This document shows positions 13,744-21,970 of a stretch of DNA of 22,650 nucleotides, one piece after another. The position numbers and the translations under genes are program-made. Where the stretch lies: positions 1 to 22,650 of the forward strand of contig SLFB01000158.1 of NCBI GenBank assembly GCA_007124475.1. The letters run 5' to 3'. The notes beneath the pieces are model-generated. The model was not told the DNA's origin and ran no database searches. It worked only from the letters and a program-made list of their open reading frames with translations. The DNA comes from Vibrio sp. (GTDB lineage Bacteria > Pseudomonadota > Gammaproteobacteria > Enterobacterales > Vibrionaceae). The stretch's first letter is position 1. The number at the start of each line of letters is the position of its first letter.

Positions 13744-15825
13744 ATGTCGCAGCTTCTATCCGCAATTCCATTAACGTCATTATCCGGGGTCGGTGCTAAA
13801 GTCGCAGAAAAGCTGGCCAAGATCGGCTTGAATAATGTCCAAGACTTATTGTTCCATCTTCCTCTGCGTTATGAAGATCGCGCGCGAATTTATCCCATGA
13901 TCAAACTGCATCCCGGTTTATGGGCAGCAGTGCAAGGTAAAATCACTGCCACGGATACCCATTTCGGACGGCGGAAAATGCTTACCGTCAAAATCAGTGA
14001 TGGTAATGGCTCGCTTACGCTGCGTTTTTTTAATTTTACTGCAGCAATGAAAAATAGCTTTGTGATCGGTAAAGTCATTTATGCTTTTGGTGAAATCAAA
14101 CCTGGAAATCACGGGCTAGAGATCATTCACCCTGACTATCAGCTCCACGCTCAGCCACAAGATCAACAGCCAAAAGAAGCAACGCTGACTCCCGTTTATC
14201 CAACCACAGAAGGCTTGAGGCAAAGTACCCTGCGCAGCTTAACCGAACAAGCCCTTGAGCTGCTCGATAAAGCCGCCGTGCAAGAACTGATGCCGGATGG
14301 CTTGTACGATAAACAGATCAGCCTTGCTCAAGCGCTACATATTTTGCATCGCCCCCCAACCGATATAGATTTAAGCCAATTTGATCAGGGGCGTCATCCG
14401 GCACAAATGCGCTTGATCCTTGAAGAGCTATTGGCTCAGAATTTATCCATGCTGGCAGTGCGCAGTAAGGGCCAACAAGACAGCGCCCTTGCCCTCAACA
14501 CACAAGAACAACTGAAAAAGCAGTTTCTTGCTCAGCTGCCTTTTCAACCGACCCAAGCACAAACCAGAGTCGTAGAAGAGATTGAAACCGATCTCAGCCA
14601 AGCTCATCCTATGATGCGTCTGGTTCAGGGAGACGTCGGTTCAGGGAAAACTCTTGTTGCCGCCTTAGCCGCACTGAAAGCGATTGAACAAGGCTATCAG
14701 GTCGCGCTGATGGCGCCAACTGAGTTACTGGCCGAACAACATGCGGCCAACTTCACCAACTGGTTTACCCCGCTGGGCATCAACGTTGCCTGGCTCGCTG
14801 GCAAACTCAAAGGTAAAGCTCGAGAAACAGAGTTAACGCAAATAGCCAGCGGCAGTGCAAAAATGATCGTTGGTACCCATGCCCTTTTTCAAGAGCAGGT
14901 TGAGTTTGATCACCTTGCGTTAGTCATTATTGATGAGCAACACCGCTTTGGTGTACATCAACGCTTAGAGCTGCGCGCGAAAGGCGCTAAACAAGGCGCT
15001 TACCCTCATCAATTAATCATGACTGCGACGCCAATCCCACGGACTCTCGCCATGACCGCCTATGCGGATTTAGAAACGTCGATTATTGATGAGCTACCAC
15101 CCGGGCGAACTCCGATCCAAACCGTAGCCATCCCTGATACTAAGCGTAACGATATTATCGATAGAGTGCGCCATGCCTGTTTACATGAACAGAAGCAAGC
15201 TTACTGGGTGTGCACCTTGATTGATGAGTCGGAAGTGTTAGAAGCTCAAGCGGCGGCGGACACAGCAGAAGAGCTCCAACGGCAACTGGCAGAGCTAAAA
15301 GTAGGTTTAGTCCATGGGCGCATGAAACCGGCTGAAAAACAGCAAGTGATGCAGGCTTTTAAAGACAATCAATTGCATCTTCTTGTTGCTACCACTGTGA
15401 TTGAAGTCGGGGTCGATGTGCCTAACGCTAGCTTGATGATCATCGAAAACCCTGAACGATTAGGGCTAGCGCAATTACACCAATTACGGGGTCGTGTCGG
15501 TCGAGGCTCGGTTGCTAGCCATTGCGTGCTGCTGTATCGCTCACCGTTATCCAAAACCGCGCAAAAACGTTTGGCAGTATTAAGAGAAAGTAACGATGGC
15601 TTTGTCATTGCTCAGCGCGATCTTGAAATTCGTGGCCCAGGTGAATTATTAGGGACGAAACAAACAGGATTGGCTGATTTTAAGGTGGCCGACCTATTGC
15701 GAGATCAGTATTTAATCCCTGACGTACAAAGAATGGCTCGTCATATTCATGACCACTATCCTAGTCATGCTCATGCTATTATTGAGCGTTGGTTAGGAGA
15801 GCGAGATGTTTACGCTAAAGCCTAA
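13744..15825 (+). CDS. recG: ATP-dependent DNA helicase RecG
   Basis: Double-strand DNA translocase of 693 aa that remodels stalled replication forks and branch-migrates Holliday junctions. The N-terminal wedge/OB domain (about 1-190) contains LSGVGAKVAEKLAKIG and HLPLRYEDR. The helicase domains follow with Walker A GDVGSGKT (296-303), DEQH box (397-400), motif III MTATPIPRTLAMT and the motif V/VI part ATTVIEVGVDVPNA, then QLRGRVGRG. The TRG region near the end (LEIRGPGELLGTKQTG) is intact. Length matches E. coli RecG (693 aa). ATG 13744 is preferred because SAIPLTSLSGVGA matches the family; the ribosome site is poor. It follows trmH by 69 bases and is probably cotranscribed with it. Confidence 0.98.
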   Translation: MSQLLSAIPLTSLSGVGAKVAEKLAKIGLNNVQDLLFHLPLRYEDRARIYPMIKLHPGLWAAVQGKITATDTHFGRRKMLTVKISDGNGSLTLRFFNFTAAMKNSFVIGKVIYAFGEIKPGNHGLEIIHPDYQLHAQPQDQQPKEATLTPVYPTTEGLRQSTLRSLTEQALELLDKAAVQELMPDGLYDKQISLAQALHILHRPPTDIDLSQFDQGRHPAQMRLILEELLAQNLSMLAVRSKGQQDSALALNTQEQLKKQFLAQLPFQPTQAQTRVVEEIETDLSQAHPMMRLVQGDVGSGKTLVAALAALKAIEQGYQVALMAPTELLAEQHAANFTNWFTPLGINVAWLAGKLKGKARETELTQIASGSAKMIVGTHALFQEQVEFDHLALVIIDEQHRFGVHQRLELRAKGAKQGAYPHQLIMTATPIPRTLAMTAYADLETSIIDELPPGRTPIQTVAIPDTKRNDIIDRVRHACLHEQKQAYWVCTLIDESEVLEAQAAADTAEELQRQLAELKVGLVHGRMKPAEKQQVMQAFKDNQLHLLVATTVIEVGVDVPNASLMIIENPERLGLAQLHQLRGRVGRGSVASHCVLLYRSPLSKTAQKRLAVLRESNDGFVIAQRDLEIRGPGELLGTKQTGLADFKVADLLRDQYLIPDVQRMARHIHDHYPSHAHAIIERWLGERDVYAKA

Positions 15826-15840
15826 CGAAACAGGCACATT

Positions 15841-15872
15841 AGCATGTCATCAGCTATTGATGATGACATGCT
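15841..15872. terminator. Strong hairpin between convergent recG and envZ
   Basis: AGCATGTCATCA (15841-15852) is perfectly complementary to TGATGACATGCT (15861-15872), a 12-bp stem with an 8-base loop, 15 bases after the recG stop. Only a few T follow on either strand, so the terminator role is likely by position but not typical. The remaining 119 bases before the envZ stop show nothing recognisable. Confidence 0.5.
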
Positions 15873-15991
15873 TCATCTACTGTTGCCCCTAGGGTGTGTT
15901 GCCTAGAATAACTAGACTACAAATCTCTCGCCGCGATTAAAACACTTTTACCTCGAACAAAATTTAACCACGAAAGATAAACAGCCCCTAG

Positions 15992-17293
15992 TTACTTAGT
16001 GGGAAAACTCAACTGAATTTTTAGCCCACCTTCGCTGCGATTATTTAATACCACTGCGCCTTGGTGTTGACTGACGATACGTTTAACTATCGCCAAACCC
16101 AGACCAGTTCCTTCACTTCCCCGCGCGGTGTCACCACGAATAAAAGGTTCAAATACTTTTTGTACTTGGCTAGCATCGATCCCCGGTCCATTATCTTCAA
16201 CACACACCCAAGCCATACGCTTATCTGCGGTGATACCCGTGGTGATTTTCACCCAACCACCCCCATACCGTAACGCGTTAACCACTAAGTTCGTGATCGC
16301 GCGCTTAATCGCAATCGGATTGCCAAAAACAGGCTCCATTGTCGCTTGGAACTCAGTTTCAATCGGTAACTCATACCCCCCCTCTGAGCTGGCAATATCA
16401 CTGGCAATCTCATTAAGATCAACCGCGAGAAACGTTTGTTTATCAACCGGTTTTAGGTAGTCCATAAACTGACTAATGATCTCATTACATTCCTCAGTAT
16501 CACTAATAATACCTTCCGCAAGATAGCCATCTTCGGGTGACATCATTTCCGTGGCTAAACGAATTCGAGTCAACGGAGTGCGTAAATCATGACTGATCCC
16601 GGCCATCAATAAGGCGCGATCTTCTTCTAGAGCTTGGATACCTTGTGACATTTGATTAAACGCTCTAGTCACCGCACGAATCTCACTCGCCCCGCTCTCA
16701 ATTAAGGGGGGCGGTATTTCCCCTCGTCCCACGGCTAATGCCGCTTTTTCTAAAGCGATCAGCGGCCGGTTCTGCAAGCGGATAAACAACCAACCTCCAG
16801 CAACAATCAAAATCGCCACAAAAATACTATTTCTAAACAGCGGTGAGAAATCTTCTTGGCGTAATTCTGTTAAAGGGATGCGTAGAATTTGTTCTGGAAG
16901 CTGATCGATCTTCATCCATAAAATATAGCTTTCCGCCCCTAATCCCATCCGCACATCCGCTTGAGAGCCAAGCTCTTGCGTCATTTTCTCACTCATTAAG
17001 TCAATGCTGATGGCACGTTGAAATTCATCAGCTGCCGGACCGTGATCGCTAAAAATCTCGACCCCTAATTTTTCTAATACTCGTAATCGAAGTGAAGATT
17101 CCCATTCGGGTTCAGCATCAATGAAGGTGTCGTCCAACATTAAGCTAATTTCATGACTGAGAATTTTATTAAACTGCTGCAAGCTGGGGATCAAAGCATA
17201 GTTAATAAGAGCAAAATAAGAATAAGCTTGGCTAGCCACTAATAAGGTGAAAAACAACAACACCGTTTGCGTGAATGAACTACGGATTCGCAT
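15992..17293 (-). CDS. envZ: Osmosensor histidine kinase EnvZ
   Basis: Inner-membrane sensor kinase of 433 aa that phosphorylates and dephosphorylates OmpR in response to osmolarity, pH and related stress. Layout: first membrane span about 10-32, periplasmic part about 33-153, second span about 154-172, HAMP about 173-225 (RPLIALEKAALAVGRGE), and dimerisation/HisKA with GISHDLRTPLTRIRLA (phospho-acceptor H235). The ATPase domain follows, with N box NLVVNALRYGGG, G1 DNGPGI and G2 GTGLGLAIV. All kinase motifs are intact. The start ATG 17293-17291 has AGG at a suitable distance. It is the second gene of the ompR-envZ operon but lies 79 bases after ompR, while the E. coli genes overlap. It is convergent with recG. 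Confidence 0.96.
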   Translation of the reverse strand: MRIRSSFTQTVLLFFTLLVASQAYSYFALINYALIPSLQQFNKILSHEISLMLDDTFIDAEPEWESSLRLRVLEKLGVEIFSDHGPAADEFQRAISIDLMSEKMTQELGSQADVRMGLGAESYILWMKIDQLPEQILRIPLTELRQEDFSPLFRNSIFVAILIVAGGWLFIRLQNRPLIALEKAALAVGRGEIPPPLIESGASEIRAVTRAFNQMSQGIQALEEDRALLMAGISHDLRTPLTRIRLATEMMSPEDGYLAEGIISDTEECNEIISQFMDYLKPVDKQTFLAVDLNEIASDIASSEGGYELPIETEFQATMEPVFGNPIAIKRAITNLVVNALRYGGGWVKITTGITADKRMAWVCVEDNGPGIDASQVQKVFEPFIRGDTARGSEGTGLGLAIVKRIVSQHQGAVVLNNRSEGGLKIQLSFPTK

Positions 17294-17330
17294 AGCACAC
17301 CTAAGGAGAGGAAAGGGGATAACACGATAT

Positions 17331-17359
17331 CAGCCAGCGTTCAGATTGAAAACTGGCTG
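17331..17359 (-). repeat. Inverted repeat in the ompR-envZ spacer
   Basis: CAGCCAG (17331-17337) and CTGGCTG (17353-17359) form a 7-bp stem with a 15-base loop in the 79-bp gap between the ompR stop and the envZ start. With no T-run it is unlikely to be a full terminator; it could lower envZ expression or mark an mRNA processing point. Confidence 0.45.
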
Positions 17360-17372
17360 TATGCAAAAAGCA

Positions 17373-18095
17373 TTAGTTGGCTGATTTACCATCTGGGACA
17401 AACACGTAACCTAAGCCCCATACCGTCTGAATATAACGTGGTTTGCTAGGGTCAACCTCCAACATACGACGTAAACGAGAAATTTGTACATCGATAGAGC
17501 GTTCCATCGCTGAATATTCTCGCCCCCGAGCCATATTCATCAACTTATCCCGAGATAATGGTTCACGAGCATTGGTCACTAACGCTTTGAGCACCGCAAA
17601 TTCGCCAGAGGTTAATGGCATTGCTTCGTCACCACGGAACATTTCTCGTGTACCAAGATTTAACCGAAACTCACCAAATTCGACTACCGTGTCTTCTGTG
17701 CTAGGAGCTCCTGGTGCTTCAATCACTTGACGACGCAATACCGCTTTAATTCGCGCCAGTAATTCGCGTGGGTTGAATGGCTTAGGCAGGTAATCATCCG
17801 CTCCTACTTCTAACCCGACAATCCGATCGATTTCATCGCCTTTCGCCGTTAGCATTAAAATGGGAATAACATTATTCGCATTTCTTAAGCGGCGACAGAT
17901 CGATAAACCATCTTCACCTGGCAACATTAAGTCAAGCACCATCAGGTGGAAGGTTTCACGGGTTAATAAACGATCCATTTGCTCACTATTCGCCACACTA
18001 CGTACCTGAAAGCCCTGCTCAGATAAATAACGCTCAAGCAATGCACGTAAACGCGCATCGTCATCAACCACCAAAATTTTATAGTTTTCTTGCAT
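17373..18095 (-). CDS. ompR: Osmoregulatory response regulator OmpR
   Basis: OmpR/PhoB-type regulator of 240 aa that controls porin and other genes after phosphorylation by EnvZ. The receiver domain has ILVVDDD (D11/D12), phospho-acceptor D55 in LMVLDLMLPGEDG, T in MLTAKG and the Lys of YLPKPFNPRELLARI. The winged-helix DNA-binding domain (about 135-235) reads MPLTSGEFAVLKALV, RGREYSAMERSIDVQISRLR and YIQTVWGLGYVFVP, nearly identical to E. coli OmpR as I recall it. ATG 18095-18093 is chosen because MQENYKILVVDDD is the family N-terminus. The frame is open for 21 more codons upstream, but that extension has no resemblance to OmpR. It has its own upstream region after the deacetylase gene. Confidence 0.97.
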   Translation of the reverse strand: MQENYKILVVDDDARLRALLERYLSEQGFQVRSVANSEQMDRLLTRETFHLMVLDLMLPGEDGLSICRRLRNANNVIPILMLTAKGDEIDRIVGLEVGADDYLPKPFNPRELLARIKAVLRRQVIEAPGAPSTEDTVVEFGEFRLNLGTREMFRGDEAMPLTSGEFAVLKALVTNAREPLSRDKLMNMARGREYSAMERSIDVQISRLRRMLEVDPSKPRYIQTVWGLGYVFVPDGKSAN

Positions 18096-18312
18096 GTCCA
18101 CTGATCCCACTAAAAAGAGATGACACCCGCACCGATGAGGGTCTACAAAATGTAACACTGTTGCACGATGAGCAATTTAAAGAATTGTTAGCATTTATTA
18201 CTTGTCTTGAGCTTTCACGGTCATAATAACCCTCAGAAAAGATTAACAAGACCCAATACACATACCACATATCATAACGGATAATCGAGACGCAAAAACC
18301 TTGATTATCGCT
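18096..18312. other. 217-bp region upstream of ompR
   Basis: It must hold the ompR promoter and the end of the deacetylase transcript. On the minus strand TATGAT near 18263 is a possible -10 with a poor -35. GATAATC and GATTATC form a 7-base inverted repeat with a 16-base spacer near 18280-18309. There is no typical terminator for the deacetylase gene. An 8-codon ORF (18198-18224, minus) with GAGGG before its ATG is noted as a weak leader-peptide candidate. Confidence 0.4.
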
Positions 18313-19254
18313 TTACGTTGTAAAACTCACGTTATTGGTGATTTGGATCGCGGCTTTTAGCAACTGCATATGAAGCGGTACTAAATCATGATGATTGCTA
18401 CGATAGCCACCACCGACAACAGCCGCGATGGGTATCCCCCACTGCTTTGCTCGTTGTAACACAAAAAGATCACGTTGATAAATAGCGTCACTCGATACAT
18501 TGAGATAACCAAGTTCATCTTGCTGATGAATATCAACGCCAGCATCGTAAATAATTAAATCGGGACGATAGCATTGAATCGCCATCGGCACGACATCACA
18601 AAAAGCCGCTAAAAATTCCTTATCATCACAATTTCTTGCTAGAGGTACATCAAGATCCGAATCAGGTTTACGCGCCGGAAAGTTTTTCTCACAATGAAAA
18701 GATAAGGTAATAATATCATCACGTTGCTGACATAACGTCGCCGTTCCGTCGCCATGATGAACATCACTATCAATAATCAGTACCTTATCCACTTCTGGCT
18801 GTTGCAAAGCAACATGGGCAGCTAATACCAAATCATTTAACAAGCAAAAGCCACTGCCAAAATCATGGTGTGCATGATGATAACCACCGCTAAGGTGAAT
18901 GGCTAAACCATGCTGTAGCGCTTGTTGCGCCGTTAATACACTGCCCCCTGCTGAAGTTAACGTCCGTTTAATCAAAGCTTCGCTCCAAGGAAATCCAATG
19001 CGGCGCATTTTCGCGGCAGGAAGCGTACCGGATGACAAACTATCAACATATTGACGACAATGAATCTGCTTCACTTCCGTTAGACTCAGTGGCTGAGGTT
19101 GATAAAATTGGATAGTATTTTGCCATTGTGGGCAACTGGCGATTTGCTCTTGGATCGCGGTAAATAAATAGCGATATTTATTGATAGGGTAACGATGCTC
19201 CGCCGGTAATGGCAAATCAGAATAAATGGGGTGATAAATAACCGGTAACATCAT
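18313..19254 (-). CDS. Histone-deacetylase-like zinc hydrolase (AcuC/HDAC superfamily)
   Basis: Predicted cytoplasmic Zn-dependent amidohydrolase of the histone deacetylase superfamily, 313 aa. Bacterial members remove acyl groups from small molecules, polyamines or proteins; the substrate here is unknown. Visible motifs: GGYHHAHHDFGSGFC with the catalytic His pair (H126/H127), IIDSDVHHGDGTAT with Zn ligands D164 and H166, YDAGVDIHQQDELG with the third ligand D241, and the late loop AAVVGGGY. All active-site residues are present, so it should be active. Start: ATG 19254-19252 begins one base after the topB stop. A GTG at 19263 (three residues earlier) would overlap topB by 8 bases and is the alternative. 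The arrangement implies translation coupled to topB. Confidence 0.88.
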   Translation of the reverse strand: MMLPVIYHPIYSDLPLPAEHRYPINKYRYLFTAIQEQIASCPQWQNTIQFYQPQPLSLTEVKQIHCRQYVDSLSSGTLPAAKMRRIGFPWSEALIKRTLTSAGGSVLTAQQALQHGLAIHLSGGYHHAHHDFGSGFCLLNDLVLAAHVALQQPEVDKVLIIDSDVHHGDGTATLCQQRDDIITLSFHCEKNFPARKPDSDLDVPLARNCDDKEFLAAFCDVVPMAIQCYRPDLIIYDAGVDIHQQDELGYLNVSSDAIYQRDLFVLQRAKQWGIPIAAVVGGGYRSNHHDLVPLHMQLLKAAIQITNNVSFTT

Positions 19255-19255
19255 A

Positions 19256-21214
19256 CTAGGCACTCAATGATTGCCGCCGCTTGGGATTCGCGGGCTTACG
19301 TCCACTACTTTTACGACGCTTAAATGCTGCACGTTCAACTTTAGGCAAATGCTGCAAGGACTGCGGAACCGGAGCACTTTTTACTTGCTCCATCAATTCA
19401 CACAACCGTGACTCCAGCGCTTGCATAAAAGGTTGATAAGCCTGATTTCGCTCCGCCATCCCTTGCAGCTGATGCTCCCAATGAGCTGTCATGTCTGGAT
19501 AAGTGGCTTCGCTCGGCAAAGCATCAATTAAACCTCGCCCGGCAGGGGTACTAATGATGGTTTTACCTTGACGAGACAATAACTGCCGTTTAAATAAAGT
19601 ATCTAAAATGCCAGCCCGAGTGGCTTCTGTACCTAAGCCATCGGTGTCACGTAATATTTTTTTCAATTCTTTATCGGCAACATAACGGGCAATCCCCGTC
19701 ATCGCTTGCAATAAAGTCGCTTCAGTAAAATGTTTGGGAGGCTCGGTTTTACGATCGTTAATTTTCCCCTCTCGACACGTCAACTCTGTGCCAGTTTCCA
19801 AAGGGGGAACCGTCTCTGTTCCATCGTCTTCTTGCTCTGTCATGCCAGTCAGGCTTTTCCATCCAGGAAAAATCAATTGTCGTCCTTTAGCGATAAAGAT
19901 CCCCCCAGCAATATCAAACACCAATTTGGCCTCAGCAAAGATTGCTGCTGGATAAAACTGCATCAAATACTGCCGAGCAATCAACTGATAAATCTTCATT
20001 TCCTGCGCACAAAGGCTATTGAATCTGGCCTGTTTCGGTGTCGGAATAATGGCGTGGTGAGCATCCACTTTACTGTCATTCCAAGCTTTAGATTTATGAG
20101 TTAAATCAGCCCCATGTGCTGCTGTTGCTAACTCTTGGGCATTATTGGCAACCGCTTGAATGACCACACTCGCTTGGGAGAAATGCTCTAATGGCAAGTG
20201 GCGACTATCGGAACGAGGATAGGTGATCAGTTTGTGTTTCTCATACAAACTTTGACAAGTATCCAAGACTTGTTGGGCGCTCATTGCAAAGCGCTTAGCA
20301 GCATCAATTTGTAAGCTAGATAAGGAATAAGGCAACGGTGCCGCTTGCTTACTCTGTTTGTGCTCAGATTCTTTGACGGTCGCTGGCTGATTCGCGATGC
20401 GTTGCGCTACGTTCTCCACCAGCTTGCGACTTACTACCCGCCCCTCGTCATCTTGCCAAGGCAGACACGCTTCACTAGGCTGCCAACGTGCACAAATATC
20501 AAACGCCACCCCTGGTTGCTGATAAGGGATCAGAGCGAATAACGTGTAGTAATCATGAGGTATAAACTGCTCGATCTCTTGATCTCGACGAACAACTAAC
20601 CCTAACACTGGCGTTTGTACCCTGCCTACCGACAACACACCTTGATACCCTGCCTTTTGTCCGAGCAAAGTATACGCTCGTGACATATTCATGCCGTAAA
20701 GCCAATCCGCTCGTGAGCGAGCTAAAGCGGAAATGGAGAGTGGAATAAAATCGCGATTACTGCGCATCGAAGCCAGCGCCCTTTTCACCGCGGGTAAGTT
20801 AAGATCGCTGATCAGTAACCGTTGCACTTTTTCTTTTTTGGCCTTGCTTAGCTTGCAATATTCCAACACTTCATCGACCAGTAGTTGCCCCTCGCGATCT
20901 GGGTCTCCAGCATGAATGACCTCACTGGCTTGCTTTAGTAATTTTTTGACTACCGCTAATTGCTTTGCCGCACTGTTACGTGGCCGCAACTGCCATTGCG
21001 GCGGGATGATGGGCAAATCAGCCATGTTCCACTTTTTGTAACGCTCATGGTAAACATCTGGCTCGACTTGCTCAAGCAAATGACCGATACACCATGTCAC
21101 CACATCACCGTTGCCACAGACAATGAAACCTTGATCTTTTTTTTGAGGATTCGGTAATGCGGCCGCAATCGCGCGGCCTAGGCTGGGCTTTTCAGCGATA
21201 AAAAGTCGGCTCAT
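19256..21214 (-). CDS. topB: DNA topoisomerase III
   Basis: Type IA topoisomerase of 652 aa that passes single strands and separates linked daughter chromosomes and recombination intermediates. The Toprim domain opens with LFIAEKPSLGRAIA (E8) and has the metal-binding DPDREGQLL (104-112). The active-site tyrosine is Y332 in LITYPRSDSRHLP. GVLSVGRVQTPVLGLVV and GLGTEATRAGILDTLFKR are also typical. The length matches E. coli TopB (653 aa), and the C-terminus is a short basic tail (KRRKSSGRKPANPKRRQS) without zinc fingers, as expected for topoisomerase III rather than I. ATG 21214-21212 gives the standard MSRLFIAEKP start but has a weak ribosome site. It is followed directly by the deacetylase gene. 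The eda terminator lies only 24 bases before its start codon. Confidence 0.97.
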   Translation of the reverse strand: MSRLFIAEKPSLGRAIAAALPNPQKKDQGFIVCGNGDVVTWCIGHLLEQVEPDVYHERYKKWNMADLPIIPPQWQLRPRNSAAKQLAVVKKLLKQASEVIHAGDPDREGQLLVDEVLEYCKLSKAKKEKVQRLLISDLNLPAVKRALASMRSNRDFIPLSISALARSRADWLYGMNMSRAYTLLGQKAGYQGVLSVGRVQTPVLGLVVRRDQEIEQFIPHDYYTLFALIPYQQPGVAFDICARWQPSEACLPWQDDEGRVVSRKLVENVAQRIANQPATVKESEHKQSKQAAPLPYSLSSLQIDAAKRFAMSAQQVLDTCQSLYEKHKLITYPRSDSRHLPLEHFSQASVVIQAVANNAQELATAAHGADLTHKSKAWNDSKVDAHHAIIPTPKQARFNSLCAQEMKIYQLIARQYLMQFYPAAIFAEAKLVFDIAGGIFIAKGRQLIFPGWKSLTGMTEQEDDGTETVPPLETGTELTCREGKINDRKTEPPKHFTEATLLQAMTGIARYVADKELKKILRDTDGLGTEATRAGILDTLFKRQLLSRQGKTIISTPAGRGLIDALPSEATYPDMTAHWEHQLQGMAERNQAYQPFMQALESRLCELMEQVKSAPVPQSLQHLPKVERAAFKRRKSSGRKPANPKRRQSLSA

Positions 21215-21237
21215 AGCAATCTAACTAGCAAAAATAA

Positions 21238-21263
21238 AGAGCCACCTTAGCGGAAGTGGCTCT
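21238..21263 (-). terminator. Rho-independent terminator after eda
   Basis: On the minus strand AGAGCCAC (21263-21256) pairs with GTGGCTCT (21245-21238) around a 10-base loop and continues as TTATTTTT. It lies about 80 bases after the eda stop and only 24 bases before the topB start. Confidence 0.87.
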
Positions 21264-21281
21264 AAAAAATCAAGAGTTAAC

Positions 21282-21310
21282 TGTATAAATAACCAGTTTA
21301 ACGTTCGCAA
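21282..21310 (-). promoter_or_regulatory. Possible topB promoter upstream of the eda terminator
   Basis: Minus strand: TTGCGA (21310-21305), 17 bases, TATACA (21287-21282). The 24 bases between the terminator and topB are too few for a promoter, so topB is likely transcribed from here, through the terminator hairpin, or by readthrough from eda. Confidence 0.4.
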
Positions 21311-21343
21311 AACCGAGCAGGATCAACGGGGAGAGCGATTCAA

Positions 21344-21961
21344 CTAACTGATTGATAGCTCACGAACCAATTTGGCTATCGCTGGCCAATCGCCTTTATC
21401 CATCAGATCGGTCGGCACCATCCAAGTACCACCACAAGCCACTACCGATGGTAAATCCAAATAGTGCTGTACATTAGCAGCACTGATACCGCCCGTGGGC
21501 ATAAATTTAACCGGATAGACCGCGCTGAGCGCTTTGAGCATAGCAACGCCACCAGAGGCTTCGGCAGGGAAGAATTTTAAGGTGCGTAACCCCAATTCCA
21601 TCGCTTGCTCGACTAAGCTAGGGTTATTCACCCCTGGCACAATGGCGATACCACGTTGCTGACAATATTTCACTGTGGTGGGATTAAGTCCTGGGCTCAC
21701 AATGAAATCCGCTCCCGCTTGCTGAGCTTGATCCACTTGCGCTGTGGTCAGTACCGTCCCAGCGCCAATCAACATCTCAGGATATGCTTCGCGCATTAGA
21801 CGAATAGCCTCTTGCGCCGCCTCAGTTCGAAAAGTAATTTCCGCACACGGAAGACCATTTTCCATCAATACCTTGGCCAGCGGCAGCGCCTGCTGAGCAT
21901 GGTTAATTGCAATCACGGGGACAATTTTTATCTGCGCCAAGCGCTGTTCTAGAGTCATCAT
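21344..21961 (-). CDS. eda: KDPG/KHG aldolase
   Basis: 2-keto-3-deoxy-6-phosphogluconate aldolase of 205 aa: splits KDPG into pyruvate and glyceraldehyde-3-phosphate, the last step of the Entner-Doudoroff pathway, and can also act on 4-hydroxy-2-oxoglutarate. Visible: E41 and R45 in AEITFRTE, GAGTVL near 66-71, ISPGL-like VSPGLNP, Schiff-base K129 in TLKFFPAEASGG, and the phosphate-binding PTGGIS. Relative to E. coli Eda (E45, R49, K133) the offset is a constant four residues. Two ATG codons stand in tandem at 21961-21956; TAAGG upstream, overlapping the permease stop codon, suits either. It starts 9 bases after the gluconate permease, as in other vibrios where edd, gntK, a gluconate permease and eda lie together. 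Confidence 0.94.
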   Translation of the reverse strand: MMTLEQRLAQIKIVPVIAINHAQQALPLAKVLMENGLPCAEITFRTEAAQEAIRLMREAYPEMLIGAGTVLTTAQVDQAQQAGADFIVSPGLNPTTVKYCQQRGIAIVPGVNNPSLVEQAMELGLRTLKFFPAEASGGVAMLKALSAVYPVKFMPTGGISAANVQHYLDLPSVVACGGTWMVPTDLMDKGDWPAIAKLVRELSIS

Positions 21962-21970
21962 AAGGTTACC

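Noticed and set aside
18096..18158. 21-codon N-terminal extension of OmpR
   Set aside because: OmpR proteins begin with MQENYKILVVDDD; the extension has no similarity and is non-coding upstream sequence.
18079..18270. 63-codon minus-strand ORF upstream of and overlapping the ompR start in another frame
   Set aside because: No ribosome site or recognisable domain; it overlaps the well-supported ompR start.
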